A DNA stretch of 62,457 bases. Source: Planctomycetota bacterium. GTDB lineage: Bacteria; Planctomycetota; Planctomycetia; Planctomycetales; Planctomycetaceae. Under the pieces are notes generated by a model. That model saw nothing but the letters and a program-made list of their open reading frames with translations, did no database searches and had not been told where the DNA came from. The DNA lies in the NCBI GenBank assembly GCA_027618475.1, contig JAQCEJ010000023.1:1-62457 (forward strand), written 5' to 3'. Shown here in pieces: positions 17,670 to 26,001 of this stretch. The position numbers and the translations under genes are program-made. Positions within the stretch are counted from its first letter, which is position 1. Each line of letters begins with the position of its first letter.

Positions 17670-18350
17670 ATGAATCGACTTCTTCGGTTCAATCGAGACC
17701 TCTGGTTCAATGTTACGATTTGTATCATTCCTCGTGGGTTAGCATGCCTTAGCGTTGCGATTGTCGTTATCGCAATGCAATCTCCGACTCAGGGACAAGA
17801 TCTGACAGTCGACGTTGTCCAAGATCCTAACGCAGGAACGGCTACCTACTCGATCGATCTGAGGGGGCCTTCCTCGGGAGAATTATCTATATCCAGTTTC
17901 GCGTTTCCGCTTTTCGACCCGAATTGGATTATCAACCCGCTGACATTGACCCCTTCCGGATGGGAATCTTTCATCCTTCCCCGATCAAGTTCATACTGGA
18001 ATTTCAACTCCGTCATCGACCCCAAGGCGAATTCCGGTTTCTATGGACCGATACCGAATATTTGGGATAATCCACCTTGGATTCTTGAGTTTTCGACCGA
18101 CAGCAATCCCATTCTGCCGGGAACATCGCTGGGGGGATTTCAATTCACAAGTACACAACTACCGGTGAATGGACCGATCCAGTTCCAAATGTCGGACCTA
18201 CAAGTTATTACGATCGATCCCCCGGTTCCCGGTCCTGTGCCGGTGAGTTCACTTGTTCCAGAACCATCGACACACCTTCTGCTGGTATTCGGGACGTTAT
18301 CTCTCATCGGTTACCGACTCCGACGAAAAAATCGTCTCCTCGCAGCGTGA
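17670..18350 (+). CDS. PEP-CTERM sorting domain protein
   Basis: A 226-residue exported protein. The ATG at 17670 has a strong AAGGAGG ribosome site; an upstream ATG at 17646 has none. After a basic N terminus comes a signal-peptide hydrophobic stretch near residues 25-40 (LACLSVAIVVIAM). The body is rich in Ser, Pro, Asn and Trp with beta-type composition. The C terminus is a textbook PEP-CTERM signal: VPEPSTHLLLVFG, a hydrophobic helix, then basic YRLRRKNR. Such proteins are processed and sorted by an exosortase (EpsH family) and often belong to the extracellular matrix. No exosortase gene is in the window. Function beyond export is unknown. Confidence 0.85.
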   Translation: MNRLLRFNRDLWFNVTICIIPRGLACLSVAIVVIAMQSPTQGQDLTVDVVQDPNAGTATYSIDLRGPSSGELSISSFAFPLFDPNWIINPLTLTPSGWESFILPRSSSYWNFNSVIDPKANSGFYGPIPNIWDNPPWILEFSTDSNPILPGTSLGGFQFTSTQLPVNGPIQFQMSDLQVITIDPPVPGPVPVSSLVPEPSTHLLLVFGTLSLIGYRLRRKNRLLAA

Positions 18351-18472
18351 TTTCCTCATTCATTGCCGCGGTCGTTCAGAAATCTTCCGAACGTGGATCC
18401 AGTTATCCGTGTCGTCTCGTTTCCAAGGCGTGCAAATCGTACGTCTCTGAGCAACGAAAACGACGATAAGAC

Positions 18473-18844
18473 ATGACGACCCAACTTGATACCCACGAAA
18501 CAACTCTCGCCAAACCGATCGCCGCTGAAGATCTGCGCCACGGTGATTATGTCGCCGTGCTCAGCGAGATTCTTGAGATCCCGTCATTTTTGTGGTGCGG
18601 CGAAACGAGTTCGCTTCCAGCGAATGAAGCGGTGCGATTGAATTGGCAATCGAGCAGCACTGGATTACCACTCCGAATCCTCGACATCTGTTTGCCATTC
18701 GTGTTCATAAAACAACCGTGCGGAATGAAGCAAACACTGGATGTCCGACGTTTTCAATTAGCCAGACTTGATCGCCGTTACGCCAAACGCGTCTGTAAAG
18801 CAATGTTCCCCCGAGGGGGAAAGAAGGCCAAAATAACAAAGTAA
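18473..18844 (+). CDS. Small conserved planctomycete hypothetical protein
   Basis: A 123-residue cytoplasmic protein. It contains the stretch DLRHGDYVAVLSEILEIPSF, a central LNWQSSSTGLPLRILDICLP, and a basic end with DVRRFQLARLDRRYAKRVCK. The first part looks like a small beta-barrel or carbon-storage-like fold, but I cannot assign a function. From memory, similar proteins of this size occur widely in planctomycetes. It begins about 120 bases after the PEP-CTERM gene on the same strand and converges with nadC, 25 bases away. No good ribosome site is visible. Confidence 0.75.
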   Translation: MTTQLDTHETTLAKPIAAEDLRHGDYVAVLSEILEIPSFLWCGETSSLPANEAVRLNWQSSSTGLPLRILDICLPFVFIKQPCGMKQTLDVRRFQLARLDRRYAKRVCKAMFPRGGKKAKITK

Positions 18845-18869
18845 TCAGGTTAGTTCATTCTCAATCGAT

Positions 18870-19754
18870 TCACCGCCAGTCAAAACTGAGGTCGAGTGCA
18901 ATCACCGAATGCGTTAACGCCCCGATGCTGATGCGGTCGACCCCTGACTGAGCGACCTCAGCAACGTTTTCCAACGTGATTCCTCCCGATGCTTCCAACA
19001 ACACGCCCGGTGCCGACTGATCGCGCATCGCAACGGCTTGCTTCAGCGTTTCTGCATTCATGTTATCGAGCAATACCATTTGAGGATGGGCCATCAAGAC
19101 ATCGGCCAGCTGATTCAGATCATCCACTTCGACTTCGATCGGAAGGTCGTTATCGGGATTGGCACGTGCTGCCTTCACGGCGTCGGCCAGCGACCGCGTT
19201 TCATCGACCGCACGCCAGGCGCCGAGATGATTATCTTTGATCAGGCAACCATCGTACAAACCGATGCGATGATTATGGCCGCCGCCGGCACGCACGGCGT
19301 ACTTGTCGAGCAGCCGATACGCCGGCAACGTCTTTCGTGTGTCGAGAATGCGGACTTTCGTATCAGCGGTCGCTGCCACATATTTTTGTGTCGCCGATGC
19401 GATGCCGGACAATCGACCTAGAAAATTGAGAACCGTTCGCTCCCCCCCCAACAGCGATCTCACCGCACCGCTGATCGTCACCACCGACGTCCCCGGCGCG
19501 ACGCTCGCCCCCTCTTCGATGTGCGACGTCCATTTCACCGACGGATCGATGACCTCGAAGACGAGCTTGCCGACCGGGCCTCCGGCCCAGATACCGTGCT
19601 GTCGCGAAACGATATCGACCGTCCCCTGTTGATCGGCCGGAATCAACCATTGCGACGTCACATCGCCACGCGTTCCGAAATCCTCGGCGACGGCCAGCGA
19701 AATCAACGTTCGCGCCGTTTGTTCTTCGCCGGGTCCGAATGTTGGAGATGTCAC
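18870..19754 (-). CDS. nadC: Nicotinate-nucleotide pyrophosphorylase (carboxylating)
   Basis: A 294-residue quinolinate phosphoribosyltransferase, which makes nicotinate mononucleotide from quinolinate and PRPP in NAD synthesis. Signature segments are present: EDFGTRGDVTS near the N terminus, TRKTLPAYRLLDKYAVRAGG and the adjacent GHNHRIGLYDGCLIKDNH, and the barrel-end VLLEASGGITLENV. Length is normal. The start is a GTG at 19754 whose last two bases plus the next A form the TGA stop of apgM (GTGA), so translation is coupled to that gene. The glutamine-dependent NAD+ synthetase of the same pathway is also in the window but 14 kb away. Confidence 0.95.
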   Translation of the reverse strand: MTSPTFGPGEEQTARTLISLAVAEDFGTRGDVTSQWLIPADQQGTVDIVSRQHGIWAGGPVGKLVFEVIDPSVKWTSHIEEGASVAPGTSVVTISGAVRSLLGGERTVLNFLGRLSGIASATQKYVAATADTKVRILDTRKTLPAYRLLDKYAVRAGGGHNHRIGLYDGCLIKDNHLGAWRAVDETRSLADAVKAARANPDNDLPIEVEVDDLNQLADVLMAHPQMVLLDNMNAETLKQAVAMRDQSAPGVLLEASGGITLENVAEVAQSGVDRISIGALTHSVIALDLSFDWR

Positions 19755-20965
19755 GATGATTTCCCCAAGAAACAGGGCATGAGTTCGTGTCCTGCGACGA
19801 ACGAGAACGCCGACGCAGAGGCTGTCGGTTCATCATACCGTTCGCAGGCATCGGCGGCGACCTTCGTCCCACAAAATGTGAACGGCACCATGCCGTGACT
19901 GTGCGTCTTCGTCCTGAGCAACGTCGGGTGATCGGGGGATACAAGAATGCGATATTCCCCCTGACGACGCAAAAACTCATGCAGCGGCCCGACGATATGC
20001 CTGTCGATTTGCTCGAGCGCCTCGACCTTCGCGGCGGCGTTTCCTTCGTGCGACGCTTCGTCGGTCGCCTCGACGTGAACGACGACGAAATCGACATCGG
20101 CGAGCGTCTTGATGGCGTATTCCCCTTTGGCTTTGTAATCGGTGTCGAGATAGCCGGTCGCACCGGGGACGTCGATCACTTTCCACCCCAGCAACCGACC
20201 GATACCGCGCAGCAAGTCGACGGCTGTAATCCCCCCCGCCGAGACACCGAAACGGTCTTGAAATGGCGTGAGAGCCGGGTGCCGACCGTGTCCCCACAAC
20301 CAGATTTGTGTTGCAGGAGGTTCACCGTGAGCGATGCGCTCGATGTTGACATCCGATTTCTCCAGCACGCCGCGGCTCCATTGCATCAGTTGACGGAGTT
20401 CCGTTTCACCCGGCCCGCTTGGCAACGACGGTTCGATCAGTTGATCGGTGATATCATGCGGCGGCGTGGTTTTCAGCTCCATCGTCAACGGAGCCGGGGC
20501 ACCATCGTCCGGAGAATAAACCAGCAAATTGCGATAACTGACGCCGGGGTAAAACTTCCAACGCTGTTTATCGGGAAGGGCGGCCTGCAGTTCTTCGATC
20601 AGCCGGCGTCCCTGCGCGCTGGGAATCTGCTCGGCCGTGAAACTGATCATTGTCTCGTGTTCGACGGTGACGAGATTGCAGCGAATCGCCCAGTCATCGG
20701 GACCGAGGGGAATGCCTTGAGCCGCCGCTTCGAGCGGTGCCCGGCCGGTGTGATAGACCAGCGGATCGTATCCGAACAGGCTCATCGTACCGACGTCGCT
20801 GCCGGGGGACATCGATGCCGGAACGGTCTCGGTGTGCCCGACGATTCCGCAGCGGGCGATTTCGTCCATATGCGGAACTGTCGCCGCCTGCAACGGCGTC
20901 TTCCCCCCCAAACTCGACTGCGGTTCGTCGGCACAGCCATCCGGTATGATTAAAGCGTACTTCAT
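19751..20965 (-). CDS. apgM: Cofactor-independent phosphoglycerate mutase, archaeal type
   Basis: A 404-residue enzyme of the alkaline-phosphatase superfamily that interconverts 3- and 2-phosphoglycerate (ApgM type, distinct from GpmI). The N terminus MKYALIIPDGCADEP carries a metal-binding Asp. MSPGSDVGTMSLFGYDP holds the serine that forms the phospho-enzyme. VHVEATDEASHEGN and SPDHPTLLRTKTHSHGMVPF carry the remaining metal ligands. The frame opens at 20986, but homologs start at MKYALI, so 20965 is preferred; the upstream ATG sits directly against an AAGGGGG run, so either could be used. Its stop overlaps the GTG start of nadC. Confidence 0.92.
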   Translation of the reverse strand: MKYALIIPDGCADEPQSSLGGKTPLQAATVPHMDEIARCGIVGHTETVPASMSPGSDVGTMSLFGYDPLVYHTGRAPLEAAAQGIPLGPDDWAIRCNLVTVEHETMISFTAEQIPSAQGRRLIEELQAALPDKQRWKFYPGVSYRNLLVYSPDDGAPAPLTMELKTTPPHDITDQLIEPSLPSGPGETELRQLMQWSRGVLEKSDVNIERIAHGEPPATQIWLWGHGRHPALTPFQDRFGVSAGGITAVDLLRGIGRLLGWKVIDVPGATGYLDTDYKAKGEYAIKTLADVDFVVVHVEATDEASHEGNAAAKVEALEQIDRHIVGPLHEFLRRQGEYRILVSPDHPTLLRTKTHSHGMVPFTFCGTKVAADACERYDEPTASASAFSFVAGHELMPCFLGKSS

Positions 20966-21111
20966 GATTGCCGAAATATCTTTCATCCCCCTTGCCGACG
21001 CAAGACGAGTTCGCCAAGATTTAATGCGAGCTGCGTCCGTAAGTTCCCTTTGCTCTTCGTATCATTGGCGCAGCAGAGCAGGGGAACAAGAAAAACCACG
21101 AAAGACGACCG

Positions 21112-21945
21112 ATGTCCGCACCAAAATTCAGCATGATCCCCACCAAAGAAGAACTCGATCGGCTCACGCGTCGGCTGGAGTTTCATCCCTGCACGAACGA
21201 GCATCCTCAGACGTTGACGACCGAGCAAATTGCGCATTTTAATCGCGAAGGGTATCTCAAGGACATCCGCATTTTTTCGGAAGACGAGATCGCCGACATT
21301 CGCCGCTATTTCGACCGTCTGCTCGCCGATGTGCTGGCGAAGGGGGGCGACAGTTATTCGATCAGCACGGCCCATATGAAACATGGCCGCGTGTACGATC
21401 TGCTCATGCACCCGCAGATCGTCACCTGCGTCACCGACTTGCTGGGCGACAATGTGATCGGCTGGGGTTCGCATTTTTTCTGCAAGATGCCGGGTGACGG
21501 CAAGTCGGTTTCGTGGCATCAGGATGCCAGTTACTGGCCTCTCTCCCCCTCGAAAACCGTCACCGTCTGGTTGGCGATCGACGATGCCGACGTCGAGAAC
21601 GCCTGCATGAATTACATTCCCGGCACGCATTTGTACGGACATCTAACTTACGAACTCAGTGAAGAAGACGACCGCAACGTGCTCGATCAGAAGGTCCCCG
21701 ACATCGAACGTTTCGGTGCGCCGATCCCGGTCGAACTCAAAGCGGGCGAAATGGCAATACACAACGACCTGCTGCTGCACGGTTCCAAAGCGAACGAATC
21801 GACACGTCGACGATGCGGCCTGACGCTGCGCTACTGCGCCGCGGACGTCCGTGCGGGGCTCGATTGGAATCTGAAAGGAGTGATAGTTAGCGGCAGCGAT
21901 CCGACGGGGCACTGGGGGAATCCGAGAAGGCCGGACGTTGAATGA
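21112..21945 (+). CDS. Phytanoyl-CoA dioxygenase (PhyH) family protein
   Basis: A 277-residue Fe(II)/2-oxoglutarate oxygenase of the PhyH family. The iron ligands are H and D of SWHQDASYW and the distal His in LLLHGSKANESTRRRCGL, where the following Arg should bind 2-oxoglutarate. NYIPGTHLYGHLTYE between them is also typical. The protein is cytoplasmic. PhyH-family enzymes in planctomycetes act on many natural products and lipids, so no substrate is proposed. It is divergent from apgM-nadC with a gap of about 145 bases and ends 27 bases before a small low-GC gene. Confidence 0.9.
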   Translation: MSAPKFSMIPTKEELDRLTRRLEFHPCTNEHPQTLTTEQIAHFNREGYLKDIRIFSEDEIADIRRYFDRLLADVLAKGGDSYSISTAHMKHGRVYDLLMHPQIVTCVTDLLGDNVIGWGSHFFCKMPGDGKSVSWHQDASYWPLSPSKTVTVWLAIDDADVENACMNYIPGTHLYGHLTYELSEEDDRNVLDQKVPDIERFGAPIPVELKAGEMAIHNDLLLHGSKANESTRRRCGLTLRYCAADVRAGLDWNLKGVIVSGSDPTGHWGNPRRPDVE

Positions 21946-21972
21946 AAGTGTTGGCATAATCGTGAGGATATT

Positions 21973-22377
21973 ATGATGTCAGCCGAAGTGATTATTAAGC
22001 AAAGCTTTCTAATAAATTGTACGGAAGATGTTCCCTATGCTGTTCCAGAGATTCTCTTGCTTGGAAATCGGGAGGGGCTTGAACGCCTAGGACATTTTCT
22101 TCTTAATATGTCTCAACGACTCCTTGATCAAGGACAATGTGAATTAGATCCTGATGACCATCAACACTTGACGATCAATAATGGTCACTTCAATCCTCGA
22201 TTAAGCGATGAAATGGAGATTCGCATCGGTGTGTTAACTCTCGAAAATCGCGACTCGGTGCTCGAAAAATATGATATCGACGAATCCACACGACAAACAG
22301 GAGATCTCGCACCTCGGTTTCGAAATCTAGCGGATCGAGCAGAAAAATCCGTAAAGAAGACGACAGAACATCTTTAA
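21973..22377 (+). CDS. Small protein of unknown function, low GC
   Basis: A 134-residue protein with a GAGGAT ribosome site before the ATG. Base composition is clearly more AT-rich than its neighbours (many AAT, TTA and ATT codons), which suggests recent acquisition. A central stretch has the pattern GNREGLERLGHFLLNMSQRL. This recalls small immunity-like proteins with a G-N-x-x-G-L-x-x-L core (Imm32-like), but I would not assign that family without a search. No toxin gene is adjacent. There is no signal peptide or membrane segment. The end is basic and hydrophilic. Confidence 0.75.
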   Translation: MMSAEVIIKQSFLINCTEDVPYAVPEILLLGNREGLERLGHFLLNMSQRLLDQGQCELDPDDHQHLTINNGHFNPRLSDEMEIRIGVLTLENRDSVLEKYDIDESTRQTGDLAPRFRNLADRAEKSVKKTTEHL

Positions 22378-22406
22378 TCCAAACGACAAATGTCGGACTT
22401 ATCATT

Positions 22407-22922
22407 TTGCATAAATCACTGTTTCTCCGCGTTGAACGCGAACAAGATCTTGCCTCAGTTTTCCATATAAACGCCACCGCCTTCGATACCACCGCCGAAG
22501 CTAATCTTGTCGACGCTCTTCGTGAACATGGCGCGGCGACTATTTCTCTGGTCGCGGAAATCGATGGCTACGTCGTCGGTCATATTCTGTTTTCGCCGGT
22601 GACGTTGTCCGGTCATCCACAATTAAAACTTGCCGGGCTCGCACCGATGGCGGTTTTGCCGGAATTTCAGCGACAACGAATCGGCACGGCTCTCGTCACC
22701 GCCGGGCTCGAACGATGCCGCGAAGATGGTTACGACGCCGTCGTCGTGCTCGGGCATCCCGAGTTTTATCCTCGTTTTGGCTTCGTCCCGGCCCATCGAT
22801 TCGGCATATGTTGCGAATACGATGTCCCCGCAGATGTGTTTATGATCGCTGAGCTACGCTCCGGGGCTCTCGACGGCGTCGCCGGAACGATTCACTATCA
22901 CCCAGCGTTTCACGATCTGTAA
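22407..22922 (+). CDS. GNAT family N-acetyltransferase, YhbS-like
   Basis: A 171-residue acetyltransferase that uses acetyl-CoA. Motif A is clear as FQRQRIGTALVTAGLERCREDG (Q-x-x-x-G-x-G-like P-loop), followed by AVVVLGHPEFYPRFGFVPAHRFG, which is typical of the YhbS/COG3153 group. The acceptor is unknown. The frame begins with TTG at 22407 and I see no better ATG, so the exact start is uncertain by a few codons. It lies 29 bases after the low-GC gene and converges with the ABC permease gene. Confidence 0.88.
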   Translation: MHKSLFLRVEREQDLASVFHINATAFDTTAEANLVDALREHGAATISLVAEIDGYVVGHILFSPVTLSGHPQLKLAGLAPMAVLPEFQRQRIGTALVTAGLERCREDGYDAVVVLGHPEFYPRFGFVPAHRFGICCEYDVPADVFMIAELRSGALDGVAGTIHYHPAFHDL

Positions 22923-22944
22923 TCGGAGAGGTCATACCGTGGGT

Positions 22945-24048
22945 TTACGTCTTGCATCCGCGTGCGATAAACAGCCGGCTCGCCACCAGACTCCATACCA
23001 ATACCAGCCCCATCAACCAGAACAGAGGCGACATCAGACCGAGTTGGTTGCCGACTTTCAGGCTTAAGTACGACAGGCTCATGCTGTGCGTTTCGAACAT
23101 CACCCGACGGAGCGAGCCGATCATCGAGTACCGCGTTCCCAGCACGAAGACCACGCCCATGCCGAGCAGATAGCAGAGCATCATCAGCCCGGCAGCGGCC
23201 TGGGTTCGGCACAGGGCACAAATCAGCGTCCCAACCGAGAGCAACCCCAGGCTCGTCAGTGCGATCGACCCCCACAGCAACGGCTCGCCGAGCGATGTCG
23301 ACTTGAGAATGACGATCATAGCCGCCGATGCCGCGAGCGAGAGCAGCAGGTGAAAAATATACTTGGCGTACAAGATTTCTACCGGATGCGCCGGCGTGAG
23401 AGAGATCGCATTCAGCGTCCCCCGTTCGCGGTCCTGGCTGGTGAACGACACAAACAGATGACAGCAGATGAAAAACTGCACGGCGAACAGCAGCAGCGTC
23501 GCCGTCATTTCGGGAGTCATCAGGTCAGACAACGACGACGATTCCAAACCACGTGGCGCACGCGTTTTGCGAATCGGCTGCGACGAAAGCTGAATCGGCG
23601 CCAACTCGCCAAGAAACTCCGCCGTCGCCGACCAGAACCACTGCGTATATGGAAACATCGCCTCGTCGGTCTCGCCGGAGAAGCGGAACATCACATGCGG
23701 ATGCTCGATTCCTTGCGAATCGGTGACCATCGGACGGAGTTCGATCGCATGATCGCCGGGGGGATAGCTGAGATAATCGTCGGTCCCTTCGAGATCCTGC
23801 CGGGCGATCAATTCGATCGGAATCGACGTCGGGATGCGTTCTCGTAGCGCTTCCACGAGAGGATCGTCTTCCCAAAAAACCACCCAGCACGTTGCAGGAC
23901 CGGTCGGTCGGGGGGCCGGCGTGCTCGCAGAAATCAGCATCGCCAGCGCCAACAACAACCCGAGCAGCATGATCGCGGCAGGGTTTTTCCGCAGACGGAG
24001 AAATTCCCGCCCGATGAGCGTTCTCATGATGTCACTGCGTATTGTCAT
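22945..24048 (-). CDS. ABC-2 type transporter permease
   Basis: A 367-residue membrane protein. One membrane helix lies at residues about 24-42 (AAIMLLGLLLALAMLISAS). A soluble extracytoplasmic domain of about 140 residues follows. Then come about five helices, including TATLLLFAVQFFICCHLFV and LLSLAASAAMIVIL, with a last helix near the C terminus. The segment FVSFTSQDRERGTLNAISLTPA is the E-R-x-x-G-T motif of ABC-2 exporters such as NatB. Its ATG overlaps the stop of the ATPase gene (ATGA), so the two are co-translated and form one exporter. The substrate is unknown; homologous pairs export ions, drugs or lipids. Confidence 0.88.
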   Translation of the reverse strand: MTIRSDIMRTLIGREFLRLRKNPAAIMLLGLLLALAMLISASTPAPRPTGPATCWVVFWEDDPLVEALRERIPTSIPIELIARQDLEGTDDYLSYPPGDHAIELRPMVTDSQGIEHPHVMFRFSGETDEAMFPYTQWFWSATAEFLGELAPIQLSSQPIRKTRAPRGLESSSLSDLMTPEMTATLLLFAVQFFICCHLFVSFTSQDRERGTLNAISLTPAHPVEILYAKYIFHLLLSLAASAAMIVILKSTSLGEPLLWGSIALTSLGLLSVGTLICALCRTQAAAGLMMLCYLLGMGVVFVLGTRYSMIGSLRRVMFETHSMSLSYLSLKVGNQLGLMSPLFWLMGLVLVWSLVASRLFIARGCKT

Positions 24049-24971
24049 GAGTACGTCTGCCCGGTTAATTTAAGGAATACATCAGCAAAACGAAATTCCT
24101 GCGAATGCAGACGGACGCAACGTTCCCCTTTCACGATCTGAGACAATCGTTCCTGGTCCGTGGGATCGTCGAGCGACAGCAGTTCGCGAAAAATCTGATC
24201 GTCGCGTTCGAATTGCACCGCGACATTTCGTTCGGCGTGACGGGTAATAAACCGCGTCGGCGTATCACACTCGACCAGCCGTCCCTTGCAGAGAATGGCG
24301 ACGCGGTCGCAGATTTGTTCGACTTCATCCATATCGTGGGTCGTCAGAAAGATCGTGACGCCGCGCGAGGCTTGTTCGCGAAGCAACTGACGGACGCGCT
24401 GTACCGAATGGGCATCGAGATTGGCCGTCGGTTCATCGCAAAATAACACGCGCGGCTGATGCAGTAACTCGCGGGCGATGAGCAGTTTTTTACGCATTCC
24501 CTTCGAATAATTTCTCACGACAACATCGGCGGCTTCGGCAAGTTCGAGTTGTGTCAGAACCTCGTCGATCCGTGAACGAGGAACATCGTACAATCGAGCG
24601 AATAGACTCAGGTTTTCCCGTCCCGTGAACTCCTCCATGTGATTCTCGGTGTCGGGAATATAGCCAATCAGCGGTTTGATCAGCTCGAATCCGCGGGGCA
24701 GAAAATGGCCGGCAACGCTTGCCTGTCCCAATGTCAGCGGCCCTTGCCCCGTCAGCACGCGAATCGTCGTCGTTTTGCCGGCACCGTTGGGACCGAGAAA
24801 ACCGAAGAGTTCTCCCCGATTGACCGTCAGATTCAAACGATCGACGGCCGTGTGCGATCCGAATTTCACGCTGACATCCGACAACTCGATCATCGGCTTG
24901 CCAGATGGCTCGTGCGCGAAATCCGACTTCGGTATCGACGAATTACGGGACAAATTTACGTCGATCGTCAT
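24045..24971 (-). CDS. ABC transporter ATP-binding protein
   Basis: A 308-residue ATPase of the NatA/CcmA group. Walker A is GPNGAGKTTT (near residue 58). The Q-loop region is followed by the signature NYSKGMRKKL. Walker B is VLFCDEPTANLD and the H-loop is FLTTHDMDEVEQICD. The C-terminal extension of about 70 residues is normal for this type. It is the first gene of a two-gene operon with the permease. The N-terminal 25 residues before MIELSDVSVKFG are not typical, so translation may begin later. Confidence 0.93.
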   Translation of the reverse strand: MTIDVNLSRNSSIPKSDFAHEPSGKPMIELSDVSVKFGSHTAVDRLNLTVNRGELFGFLGPNGAGKTTTIRVLTGQGPLTLGQASVAGHFLPRGFELIKPLIGYIPDTENHMEEFTGRENLSLFARLYDVPRSRIDEVLTQLELAEAADVVVRNYSKGMRKKLLIARELLHQPRVLFCDEPTANLDAHSVQRVRQLLREQASRGVTIFLTTHDMDEVEQICDRVAILCKGRLVECDTPTRFITRHAERNVAVQFERDDQIFRELLSLDDPTDQERLSQIVKGERCVRLHSQEFRFADVFLKLTGQTYS

Positions 24972-25013
24972 GTCGAACCACGCGGACCATTAGAGTAGAC
25001 AACAGAGGAACGT

Positions 25014-25631
25014 TTATTCGATTTCATGCGACGATTCTGCAATCGTCTCCATCGCGTGCGGACGGAAAACGATCAGGAGACAGAATGCAAAATTAAAGAC
25101 CATCCCGGCAATGACGCCCAACATGGCGGCAACCAGCGGATGTTCGGACAGCAAAGGATGCAACTCACCAACAGACAGGCTCGTCCACCAATTCACCATC
25201 GCTCCCAAAAGACAACTCGCGCAATATCCGACGTATTGACGCAGCCAGTGATGCCGACGCGCGTCGGCAAACGTGACTTGCCGATTCCACAGGAAATTCC
25301 AGGTCATGGCGATGCCGATCGCCAGCCCGCGAGCGAGACTCTGAGGCATCGCAGAGAGCAGGAGTCCATAGAACCCCAAATCGACCACCATTCCTGAGGC
25401 TCCCACGAATCCGAATTTGAGAAATCGCCTGGCGAACGGGATGAATCGCGAACTTATCGTCTGACAGGGGGAAATCTGACAGAGGGGCGAACTTTCCGAC
25501 GCCTCGACCCGATCAATGTCGTTCGGCACCACGTCCGGCGTCTCAGTTTTCATATCAAGAAGCGAATCGAGTTCCATGAGGTCGGCCTTTTCCGCCGGGT
25601 GAAACAAACGGTCGATAAAATGATCCTTCAT
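25014..25631 (-). CDS. GtrA-like membrane protein
   Basis: A 205-residue protein of the GtrA family. A 70-residue hydrophilic N terminus precedes FLKFGFVGASGMVVDLGFYG, the typical first helix. The next helix includes GIAMTWNFLWNRQVTFAD, the N-F-x-x-x-R-x-x-T-F motif of the family. Two more helices end in FNFAFCLLIVF. GtrA-like proteins help move lipid-linked sugars (bactoprenol glucoside) across the membrane and often work with a glycosyltransferase, which is not seen here. The long N-terminal extension is unusual. It lies 42 bases upstream of the ABC ATPase gene and may share its promoter. Confidence 0.88.
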   Translation of the reverse strand: MKDHFIDRLFHPAEKADLMELDSLLDMKTETPDVVPNDIDRVEASESSPLCQISPCQTISSRFIPFARRFLKFGFVGASGMVVDLGFYGLLLSAMPQSLARGLAIGIAMTWNFLWNRQVTFADARRHHWLRQYVGYCASCLLGAMVNWWTSLSVGELHPLLSEHPLVAAMLGVIAGMVFNFAFCLLIVFRPHAMETIAESSHEIE

Positions 25632-26001
25632 ACATACTTAGGGACGATTGCCAGGGTCAATACGAGGAACGAATCCTTCTCATGACACCCGAAAACCTCA
25701 CATCAATAGCCCCCATTCTACGCATAGTCCTCATTTTTTAGACAATCCACAAAGTGGGTCAAGGGTAAAAATCAACAGAAATAATATCCTTAACACATTA
25801 AATAGCAAAGCCTTACGAACAGACGCATATTTTTCTTCGCAATTGATGCATTTTTGCCACAACTCCTATTTTGTGAGGTAGATTTACCATGAGAGACATT
25901 CGCCATTCTGCGATGACCCTCCTTGCGAGAGGCAAGGCGAAGACTTTTCAACCCCCATTTTACCGTTCCATCGTTTGAGTGACTGAAGGAGAAAACAACG
26001 G
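25632..26001. other. Divergent AT-rich intergenic region
   Basis: This 370-base gap lies between divergent genes and should hold the promoter of the Tad cluster. It is notably AT-rich, especially 25730-25870, where several T/A-rich stretches could serve as promoter elements. A frame at 25648-25881 has no plausible product. An AAGGAG ribosome site lies before the ATG at 26002. Confidence 0.5.

Noticed and set aside
19787-20953. Long plus-strand open frame of 388 codons
   Set aside because: It is antisense to apgM, whose product has clear family motifs. The frame is Arg/His/Gln-rich with no recognisable domain, as expected for a shadow in GC-rich DNA.
25648-25881. 77-codon frame in an AT-rich intergenic gap
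   Set aside because: No ribosome site, no domain and unusual codon use. The region is better explained as promoter DNA for the Tad cluster.
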